From contig URFL01000016.1 of assembly GCA_900547105.1 (NCBI GenBank), positions 1 to 33,491 of the forward strand: a stretch of DNA of 33,491 nt. Direction: 5' to 3'. This DNA comes from an uncultured Oscillospiraceae bacterium. Lineage in GTDB: Bacteria; Bacillota; Clostridia; Oscillospirales; Acutalibacteraceae. Position 1 is the first letter of the stretch. Every line of letters begins with the position of its first letter. The translations under genes and the position numbers were made by a program. This document shows, piece by piece, positions 8,165 through 13,100 of this stretch. Below the pieces are notes generated by a model. The model was not told where the DNA came from, searched no databases, and was given only the letters and a program-made list of their open reading frames with translations.

Positions 8165-8241
8165 GGGCGTATAGCTCAGCTGGTTAGAGCGCTTGCTTCA
8201 CACGCAAGAGGTCAGCGGTTCGAGTCCGTTTACGCCCACCA
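8165..8241 (+). tRNA. tRNA-Val (CAC), integration target
   Basis: The acceptor stem GGGCGTA pairs with TACGCCC. The anticodon stem CTTGC/GCAAG holds the loop TTCACAC. CCA is encoded. The gene is intact, but its 3' 45 bases (8197-8241) are repeated exactly at 17985-18029, marking it as the attachment site of the element to the right. The element end therefore restores the tRNA on insertion. Confidence 0.94.
8197..8241 (+). repeat. Attachment site attL (45-bp direct repeat in tRNA-Val)
   Basis: This is the left copy of a perfect 45-bp direct repeat. It begins in the anticodon loop and ends at the CCA of tRNA-Val. Its partner is 17985-18029. Tyrosine recombinases typically cross over at the anticodon loop of tRNA genes. 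Confidence 0.92.
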
Positions 8242-8246
8242 TCTAA

Positions 8247-8283
8247 AACCCGCATGAACGCTATGTTTGTGCGGGTTCTCTTT
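8247..8283 (+). terminator. Element-borne terminator behind the tRNA operon
   Basis: AACCCGCA (8247-8254) pairs with TGCGGGTT (8270-8277) around a 15-base loop, followed by CTCTTTA. It begins 6 bases after tRNA-Val and would end the tRNA transcript now that the original terminator is displaced to 18030. The T tail is modest. Confidence 0.55.
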
Positions 8284-8310
8284 ATGCTCTGGCTCTTGCC
8301 ACAATTACCG

Positions 8311-8332
8311 TTTGGTCGTTATTTGGTCGTTA
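8311..8332 (+). repeat. Left arm-type repeats, 2 x TTTGGTCGTTA
   Basis: Two perfect tandem copies of the 11-mer TTTGGTCGTTA start at 8311 and 8322, 70 bp inside attL. The same 11-mer is repeated in the same orientation inside the right end (17836-17877). Their place near both ends suggests binding sites for the integrase N-terminal arm domain. Confidence 0.7.
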
Positions 8333-8370
8333 TGGGTGCCAAAAGCCGCCAAAGGATACGCATAAATACC

Positions 8371-8400
8371 AAGGGTGTCGGTTTAACTGACACCCTTTTC
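8371..8400. terminator. Hairpin with T tail
   Basis: AAGGGTGTC (8371-8379) pairs perfectly with GACACCCTT (8389-8397), followed by TTC and TTG. It can act as an intrinsic terminator on the plus strand. On the minus strand its tail is weaker. No gene clearly ends here. Confidence 0.5.
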
Positions 8401-8940
8401 TTGTGTGCTGCCGAGGGGGTGCGAGCGGGGGCGCCTCTTTCGTTGCTCTATGTTCTGCCTGAGGTGTTTCCTCTGACCGTCTGGGTGTGTGGTTCTGGCT
8501 GGCGTGTCGGCATCCGGACAGGCTGCGATGAGGGGTGTTTGGCACACCTCGCCAGTAACCGGACGAGTTGCGCCAGCGGTCGGCGGGGTCAGTGTGGCTT
8601 ACCTCATCGGTGCCCAAACGTTGCTGCTGCTTTTGTGGGTGGCGCTTCTGGCTTGTATGGGCGCTTTTATGGGGGCTTTTAGGGGTTTGCTTGTGTGTTT
8701 AAGCCGGCTTTTTCCGGGCTGCTGCTTCTCTGTATCCGGCAGCGGGGGAGCGGTTTCATAAGATCACACGAACAAAACATAAGAGAACCGCACAAAACGC
8801 AAGTTTCTGTCTTGCGAAACCGTGCGAAAACATAAGACGGTGTTATATCTCTGCTGCGTTTGATAAGATTACCGTGCCAGCCTCGTGGTTTGCCCGGAAA
8901 ATACCCCCTGTTTTACCAGTTGGCAACATCCCAAGCGCAT
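8401..8940. other. Gene-poor left end of the element
   Basis: I see no convincing gene in this 540-base stretch: open frames lack ribosome sites and have no recognisable product. The only clear structure is at 8774-8837. The 11-mer AAAACATAAGA occurs at 8774 and 8827 and brackets a nested hairpin (CGCAC/GTGCG outer arms; CGCAAG/CTTGCG inner stem). It could be a protein-binding or packaging/transfer site. Its role is unknown. Confidence 0.45.
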
Positions 8941-8972
8941 ATAAAAAGAGCGGGGCACGATTAACCCCGCTC
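8941..8972 (-). terminator. Terminator of the leftward small-gene operon
   Basis: Read leftward, GAGCGGGG (from 8972) pairs with CCCCGCTC (ending at 8948) and is followed by TTTTTAT. This is a textbook intrinsic terminator 60 bases after the stop of the 101-residue gene at 9032. Confidence 0.82.
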
Positions 8973-9031
8973 GTTGTGTGTTATAAGGTGCTGGGTGGTG
9001 TCGGTTTCGGTGGCTGGTGCAACGCGCCCCC

Positions 9032-9337
9032 TTACGGTATCTCGATAAACGCATAGCCGCGGGGTGACGGGGGAGCAGCTTCCCGGCGTTGGCGTTCCTT
9101 TTCCCGCACCCGTTCCAGCAGTTCCAGCTGCTGGGCTATCACCGCCGGAATGTCCTCGTTCGGGTAGTTTTCGGGGTGCTGCTGGCGCGATTCTATGCAG
9201 GATATGATCCATTGGCTATCGGTCATGGTGTCGATAACCGGCAGAAAGCCGATGGTTTCGCCCTGTTCATCTTTTACGCGGGTGAAACCGGAAACCGGAA
9301 TTGTCCGGTCGGCAATGGTGACGGTGGGGTGGTTCAT
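9032..9337 (-). CDS. Hypothetical protein of the element
   Basis: The 101-residue soluble protein is not recognised. It starts MNHPTVTIADRTIPVSGF, has a middle part that may be beta-rich, and ends in a charged segment (LELLERVREKERQRREA) that may form a helix. The start has AAAGGATG about 10 bases upstream. It shares the leader CAACAGAAAGG with the sigma-factor and 71-residue genes. It is the last gene of a three-gene leftward group and is followed by a clear terminator. Confidence 0.7.
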   Translation of the reverse strand: MNHPTVTIADRTIPVSGFTRVKDEQGETIGFLPVIDTMTDSQWIISCIESRQQHPENYPNEDIPAVIAQQLELLERVREKERQRREAAPPSPRGYAFIEIP

Positions 9338-9355
9338 GTTGGTTCATCCTTTCTG

Positions 9356-9385
9356 TTGACAAGCCGGGAGCGGGGCTGGTATACT
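9356..9385 (+). promoter_or_regulatory. Rightward promoter opposite the small-gene operon
   Basis: TTGACA (9356-9361), an 18-base spacer and TATACT (9380-9385) with an upstream TG form an extended -10 promoter. It fires rightward, against the 9914-9032 genes. No gene starts downstream, so it could make a short or antisense RNA. A GAGCGGGG/CCCCGCTC inverted pair (9368-9375, 9395-9402) spans the -10 and could be an operator. Confidence 0.5.
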
Positions 9386-9463
9386 ATCCTTACACCCCGC
9401 TCCGGCGGTGTGGTGGCTCTTTTTCTGTGTGCTGTGGTAGGTGTTGCAGGAAAGGGGCTTTCT

Positions 9464-9625
9464 TTATGCCGTTTCCAAAAAGCGATTGATCGCCGGTCGG
9501 ATGGTTCGCAATTCGTCCATGATGTCCGGGGTGAGCTGCTTTGTGTCCAGTATGTCGTTGATGGCGATCCCCGCCATAATCAGTGCCGCGACGGTTTCCA
9601 CCGGAACCGGTACCGTTTTTTTCAT
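9464..9625 (-). CDS. Small hypothetical protein of the element
   Basis: The 53-residue protein begins MKKTVPVPVETVAALIMAGI and ends with helical, charged sequence (PDIMDELRTIRPAINRFL). I do not recognise it. AAAGGAGG immediately upstream (about 9633-9640) supports the ATG at 9625 rather than a longer frame that overlaps the preceding gene. It starts 13 bases after the stop of the 91-residue gene, so the two are probably co-transcribed. Confidence 0.65.
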   Translation of the reverse strand: MKKTVPVPVETVAALIMAGIAINDILDTKQLTPDIMDELRTIRPAINRFLETA

Positions 9626-9638
9626 GTGTCCCCCTCCT

Positions 9639-9914
9639 TTACGCCACGGTGAAGCGGCGAGTTTCAGCCGGTCGGGTATAGGCAGCGTACACATCCGGGC
9701 ACTCGGTGCGGAACGCCTTGGAATCGAACCGGTGGCTTTGTACCACACTCCACCGCACCACGTGCTTGCCGTCCTGCAGCTTGTCCACGCCCTGCCGCCG
9801 CATGGTGGCTTTCAGCTCGTCCTCCAGCGTGGCGATCTCATCCGCGAGAGCGGCGGCTTGCTGGCGCAGTTCCACCAGTGTTTGCAGTTTGTCTTTCCTT
9901 TTCGGTTTGCTCAT
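9639..9914 (-). CDS. Phage-type protein with N-terminal coiled coil
   Basis: The 91-residue protein has a helical, heptad-like N-terminal half (LQTLVELRQQAAALADEIA). Its C-terminal half contains DGKHVVRWSVVQSHRFDSKAF and ends ETRRFTVA, a pattern I associate with small conserved proteins of Firmicute phages and integrative elements. Its function is unknown. AAGGAGC lies 9 bases upstream of the ATG. It heads the second leftward gene group of the element. Confidence 0.7.
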   Translation of the reverse strand: MSKPKRKDKLQTLVELRQQAAALADEIATLEDELKATMRRQGVDKLQDGKHVVRWSVVQSHRFDSKAFRTECPDVYAAYTRPAETRRFTVA

Positions 9915-10038
9915 TAAAACCAGCTCCTTTTGATAATGTGTCGGGAGCGGGGGTGTTCATGGTGCTGTTGCTCACGCTGTCGGCTGCTCAACCATGTATC
10001 CCCGCATTGCCGCTGTCCCTTTTGACAAGCATATTATA

Positions 10039-10122
10039 ATACTTGCGCAAGTATATAACAATTGGCAAAACAGACAAACTTGCACAAGTATATTCATCTA
10101 TTTTTATACTTGCATAAGTATA
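10039..10122. promoter_or_regulatory. Three operator palindromes before the RHH gene
   Basis: Three dyads of the form ATACTTGC-GCAAGTAT lie in 84 bases. The first (10039-10054) is a perfect 16-bp palindrome. The second (10078-10089) and third (10105-10122, TATACTT...AAGTATA) are imperfect. Centres are 37 and 30 bp apart. The third covers the -35 region of the RHH promoter, so binding there would block transcription. Autoregulation by the downstream ribbon-helix-helix protein is the simplest reading. Confidence 0.72.
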
Positions 10123-10138
10123 CTAAAAGTGATATACT
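10110..10138 (+). promoter_or_regulatory. Probable promoter of the RHH/Fic pair
   Basis: TATACT (10133-10138) is a good -10. A weak -35, TTGCAT (10110-10115), lies 17 bases upstream, inside the third operator dyad. The RHH start codon follows 46 bases later. Confidence 0.55.
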
Positions 10139-10183
10139 GATTATGGAAAAAATTAGACTATCCAAAAAAGGGGGCGCAATGGA

Positions 10184-10399
10184 ATGGCGGAAAAGCAATC
10201 AAAATCCAGCACGGCAGCCAAAAACAGGTACAATGCCAAGGCTTATGACCGCATTAATACTATTGTTCCAAAGGGGCGAAAAGCCGAACTGCAAGCCCAC
10301 GCAGAGCAGCGGGGCGAGAGCCTCAACGGCTTTATCAACCGCGCCATAGATGAAACCATCGAACGGGATGGCGTTGCAGAAACGGAGGCGCAACCATGA
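10184..10399 (+). CDS. Arc-like ribbon-helix-helix DNA-binding protein, antitoxin-like
   Basis: The 71-residue protein has a disordered basic start, then YDRINTIVPKGRKAELQAHA and GESLNGFINRAIDETIE, the strand-helix-helix pattern of Arc/CopG-type repressors. Such proteins dimerise on palindromic operators and often act as antitoxins. AAAAAAGGGGG precedes the ATG. Its TGA overlaps the ATG of the Fic gene (ATGA at 10396-10399), a typical coupling for toxin-antitoxin pairs. It is on the strand opposite to the element's main operon, suggesting inserted cargo. Confidence 0.82.
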   Translation: MAEKQSKSSTAAKNRYNAKAYDRINTIVPKGRKAELQAHAEQRGESLNGFINRAIDETIERDGVAETEAQP

Positions 10400-10914
10400 C
10401 CCCATACACCGACAAATACCACCTCACGCCCGAGCAAAGCCGGTTTCTGGCGAAAAAGAAGTGGGATGAAAATGTATATTGCGGAATGAAGATGGAAAAC
10501 CGCGCCGTAACCTTTCCGCAAACCAAGACCATTCTGGAGGGTGTGAACGTTCCCCAGGTGCACCTTGACGATATACAGGCGATTCTCAATATGCGGGATG
10601 CGTGGCGTTATATGCTGCAAACCACAGAAGAACCGCTGACGCTGGAATATATCTGCAAGCTGAATGACTTTGTCGCCCGAAACGAGGCGCTGGAGTGGGG
10701 AACGCTCCGCACCGGGCGGGTGAGCATCTCCGGCACCGACTATATCCCGCCTGTTCCGCAGCAGGAAGCGGTGCGGGAGCTGTATCCTTTTTCAGACAAA
10801 TGGAACAAAGAGATTGTTCCTAGGTTGGCGGCGTTGCTTGAAGAATATAGTCAAAGCATCGACCTGTTTCACATGGCGTTTCCTACCGATTGGGAAGAAC
10901 AGTTAATGAAATAA
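10396..10914 (+). CDS. Fic-family protein without the catalytic core (truncated or fused)
   Basis: Residues 1-125 of this 172-residue protein match the N-terminal part of Fic AMP-transferase-family proteins: TFPQTKTILEGVNVP, LDDIQAILNMRDAW and WGTLRTGRVSISGTDYIPP. The inhibitory-helix region reads CGMKMENRAV, with the usual Ser/Thr replaced by Gly. The catalytic HPFxxGNGR-type motif should follow but is absent. From about residue 130 the sequence changes to PFSDKWNKEIVPRLAALLEE and ends SIDLFHMAFPTDWEEQLMK, which resembles the end of Abi_2-family proteins. A deletion fusing two accessory genes would explain this. It is probably inactive as an AMPylator. A hairpin terminator follows. Confidence 0.72.
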   Translation: MTPYTDKYHLTPEQSRFLAKKKWDENVYCGMKMENRAVTFPQTKTILEGVNVPQVHLDDIQAILNMRDAWRYMLQTTEEPLTLEYICKLNDFVARNEALEWGTLRTGRVSISGTDYIPPVPQQEAVRELYPFSDKWNKEIVPRLAALLEEYSQSIDLFHMAFPTDWEEQLMK

Positions 10915-10931
10915 ACGGTTTTGCTCTGCCT

Positions 10932-10961
10932 GCCGCTGCCCCGAGGGGTGGCGGCTTTTTT
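10932..10961 (+). terminator. Terminator of the RHH/Fic unit
   Basis: GCCGC (10932-10936) and the adjoining C run pair with the G run and GCGGC (10951-10955), followed by TTTTTT. It lies 18 bases after the Fic stop. Confidence 0.8.
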
Positions 10962-11396
10962 GCGCCTATTGTGCCCCGCTATTCGGAGATTTCGGAGTCC
11001 CTAAAAAAGAAAAACGCCCGTGCAGCAGCTCCGGACGGAGGCCGCACAGGCGGCGAAATAACAAGAGCGGGGCAGGGGAAACGCGTTGATAATAGCGTTC
11101 AAAAGCTAACATTTGCTAACATTATGCGCGTATAGGCAACCTCCCCCCCTGATCAGAGGCAGCGGTCAGCGCACGGGAACCGGTGAGGGGAGATGCGTTT
11201 TTGTGCGGCGGATGCACGAAGGGGGTGGGGTATCCCTGTGTCTGGGAAACTGCCGCCCCGCTCAGCTGTTGTGCTTTCGATAGCTCCCGTGCAAGCAATG
11301 CGTTTTATGCCGTGAATTTGTATGTTTCGCGGCTTTCTCTTTTTGCCTATGAAAAGTATATGCCCGGAGCAGGAAAAGCTGTCCAACTCCATAAGT
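10962..11396. other. Non-coding stretch between convergent units
   Basis: I find no supportable gene here. The stretch holds the leftward terminator (11003-11052), a tandem GCTAACATT repeat (11105 and 11115) and two copies of the recurring word GAGCGGGGC (11065-11073 and, inverted, 11255-11263). Short open frames on both strands lack ribosome sites at usable spacing. Confidence 0.5.
11003..11052 (-). terminator. Leftward terminator of the helicase/sigma operon
   Basis: Read leftward, CGCC-T-GTGC pairs with GCAC-G-GGCG (11044-11052 with 11015-11023, one mismatch), followed by TTTTTCTTTTTT. It faces the Fic terminator and ends transcription from the genes to its right. Confidence 0.72.
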
Positions 11397-11675
11397 TTAT
11401 TGCGATTTTGAAGTAAAACGGGCTTTTATGGCGCTTGCTCGTCTGGCACGTTCCTCATCGCTCAAAAGGGGACCAGCGTTTACCTTTATCCACCGCTTGG
11501 GCACTTCAAAGGTTATGCCGCCGTTTCCGTCGTCTTTGGTTTGCCGTGCTTCCTCTGGGCGTATACGGCAAAGGTTGGATAGCTTGCGCTTTAATGCGCC
11601 GTTGTATGTGTATACGCTGGCGTGTGGTTCTGCTTCGTTAAATAAAACGATCGTTTCTTGTTCCAGTCTGTTCAT
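11397..11675 (-). CDS. Conserved small protein of Firmicute mobile elements
   Basis: The 92-residue soluble protein opens MNRLEQETIVLFNEAEPHA and has the block VYTYNGALKRKLSNL followed by GGITFEVPKRWIKVN. This combination recurs in small proteins of Firmicute phages and integrative elements as I know them; no function is established. The C-terminus is basic (RARRASAIKARF). It lies 38 bases after the sigma-factor gene in the same direction. Confidence 0.75.
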   Translation of the reverse strand: MNRLEQETIVLFNEAEPHASVYTYNGALKRKLSNLCRIRPEEARQTKDDGNGGITFEVPKRWIKVNAGPLLSDEERARRASAIKARFTSKSQ

Positions 11676-11712
11676 GTTCTTTTCTCCTGTCTGCCCCGAT
11701 CAGAGCGGGGCT

Positions 11713-12474
11713 TTATTGTTTGTGTGTAAGGTCTTCCGCTTTTTCTATGGCGCGCTCTACTGACGAAGCGCCGGAATGGTTCCACGACTTCCACCCGGTA
11801 CCATGCCAGGCGGCGGTGTCAAGCACTTCCTCGTAGAACGATTGCAGCGAGCGGGCAACCGAGGGCTTGCGCAGTGCCCGCAATGCTTTCACCTTGTGCT
11901 GGCGTATTTGTTCGCCGGTCAAGCCGTGATCTGCCGCGATAGCTGCCTGTGTTTGTCCGTGCCAGTACAGTCGCCGCAGCACCTCGCCTTGCAGCTCCGG
12001 CAGGGTGTCCAGCGCCTTTTCTAATGCGCCATGCAATTCCACTTGGTAGGCGTGGTCTATGGCGCTTTCCATATCCACAGCCGCTTGCCGATCCTCTTGC
12101 AGCTCTTCCAGTGTAATGGTGTCGCCATCGTCCCCGGTGATCTCGCGGTCGAGGCTGTCGCAGCCGTTCAGCGAATCCCGCTTGGTGGAGCGGATGCCGC
12201 ACACCTCCCGGAACCGGTTGCGCAGCGGATGGGCGAGAAAGGCGATCAAGCTGTGCCCACTATCTGGCTTATATGCCTGTACCGCGTCATACAGGGCGAG
12301 AAAGCCACATTGTACCAGATCGTCCGGTTCCACCCCTGCGCCGTGGCACAGATCGCTGTATTGCCGGGAAAACTGTCCCGCTTGCTGCCGAATGTATTTG
12401 TGCACCTGCTCCCAAAGCTGGTTATACGAGGCTTGTCCTGCACGGATAGCCATGGCGATCTCTTCGTTGGTCAT
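11713..12474 (-). CDS. RNA polymerase sigma factor of the element
   Basis: The 253-residue protein has a sigma-70 region-2-like N-terminal part (EPDDLVQCGFLALYDAVQAY, then HPLRNRFREV) and a region-4 helix-turn-helix (ALDTLPELQGEVLRRLYW, then LTGEQIRQHKVKALRALRK). Regions 1 and 3 are not evident. AAAGGGG (12484-12490) supports the ATG at 12474 over an in-frame ATG at 12501. It may direct RNA polymerase to the element's own or a helper phage's late promoters; that is inference. Its stop codon is next to a GAGCGGGGC word. Confidence 0.85.
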   Translation of the reverse strand: MTNEEIAMAIRAGQASYNQLWEQVHKYIRQQAGQFSRQYSDLCHGAGVEPDDLVQCGFLALYDAVQAYKPDSGHSLIAFLAHPLRNRFREVCGIRSTKRDSLNGCDSLDREITGDDGDTITLEELQEDRQAAVDMESAIDHAYQVELHGALEKALDTLPELQGEVLRRLYWHGQTQAAIAADHGLTGEQIRQHKVKALRALRKPSVARSLQSFYEEVLDTAAWHGTGWKSWNHSGASSVERAIEKAEDLTHKQ

Positions 12475-12547
12475 TGACTGCCGCCCCTTTCTGTTGTACA
12501 ATATGCCTTGCTAAAGGGTCGCCCTGTCGGGGGCGGCTTTTTTGTTT
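12474..12547 (+). ncRNA. Possible very short rightward transcript
   Basis: On the plus strand TTGACT (12474-12479), 17 bases and TACAAT (12497-12502) form a good promoter. It is followed by an intrinsic terminator: GTCGCCC (12518-12524) pairs with GGGCGGC (12531-12537), then TTTTTTGTTTT. The RNA would be only about 40 bases, between two leftward genes and antisense to the leader of the sigma-factor mRNA. No transcript evidence exists here. Confidence 0.35.
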
Positions 12548-12566
12548 TGTCCGCAAAGGAGCGGGG

Positions 12567-12782
12567 CTACTGTTTCAGCAGATCGCCAAGGCGATACAGG
12601 GCGTTGGTAAGATCAAAGGCATAAAACCCGGCTTCCGCCAGTGTGCACATCCTGTCGGCGTTGTCCCACAGCATACAGCCGCATTGCACGCAGCGCACGG
12701 GGGACGGTCGGGACATCAGCGGACAAAGCCGGTTGTCAGTCGGTTGGTTGTTGGCAGTCGGTTTGCGGGTTTGCTTGTTCAT
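12567..12782 (-). CDS. Small hypothetical protein of the element
   Basis: The 71-residue protein is not recognised. The first 25 residues are polar. A CVQCGCMLWDNADRMC segment with four cysteines could bind a metal. The C-terminus is helical (AFDLTNALYRLGDLLKQ). AAAGGATG upstream supports the start at 12782. It lies between the candidate origin and the sigma-factor gene, and its stop overlaps a GAGCGGGGC word. Confidence 0.65.
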   Translation of the reverse strand: MNKQTRKPTANNQPTDNRLCPLMSRPSPVRCVQCGCMLWDNADRMCTLAEAGFYAFDLTNALYRLGDLLKQ

Positions 12783-12805
12783 GTGCGTTCATCCTTTCTG
12801 TTGCC

Positions 12806-13094
12806 TGTGGCGGTGTGGCGCTCGTGTGGCGGCAAAATGCCGTTCATCGCCACACTAAAAAGTGAGTATCTATGCGGGCTATAAGGCTATTTTTATGTTG
12901 TGTGGCGATGTGGCGATAATAAAATATATTTCTATATGGAAAAAACTTTTTTCGGTGAACTCCGAAAAAATATTTATATAGTGCGTTGTTTTTCATCGCC
13001 ACAATCGCCACATCGCCACAACCTAGTGTTCATGCGGGTTTGAGGGCTGTTTCCATCGCCACAGCAGCGCCACACGCCGCCACAACGCGCCACA
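12806..13094. other. Candidate replication origin: 13 TGTGGCG iterons around an AT-rich core
   Basis: The 7-mer TGTGGCG occurs forward at 12806, 12814, 12825, 12901 and 12909, and inverted (CGCCACA) at 12848, 12997, 13006, 13014, 13057, 13068, 13078 and 13088. The two inward blocks face each other across an 81-base core (12916-12996) that is about 22% G+C. The core contains a 9-bp hairpin (12947-12955 with 12962-12970). A longer repeat starting ATGCGGG occurs once in each arm (12872 and 13032). The array begins just after the helicase gene. Rep-iteron origins flanking an AT-rich region next to the rep gene are known from SaPI-type islands. Confidence 0.75.
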
Positions 13095-13100
13095 AACCGG

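Noticed and set aside
8254..8682. 142-codon open frame at the left end of the element
   Set aside because: It overlaps the element terminator and the arm repeats, has no ribosome site and no recognisable product.
8489..8761. 90-codon hydrophobic open frame
   Set aside because: It starts at a GTG without a ribosome site, and its hydrophobicity follows from T- and G-rich sequence. No family matches.
11153..11416. Short open frames on both strands between the leftward terminator and the 92-residue gene
   Set aside because: None has a ribosome site at usable spacing, and the translations show no domain pattern.
12806..13094. CRISPR array
   Set aside because: The repeat unit is only 7 bases, spacing is irregular and both orientations occur, which fits iterons and not CRISPR repeats with spacers.
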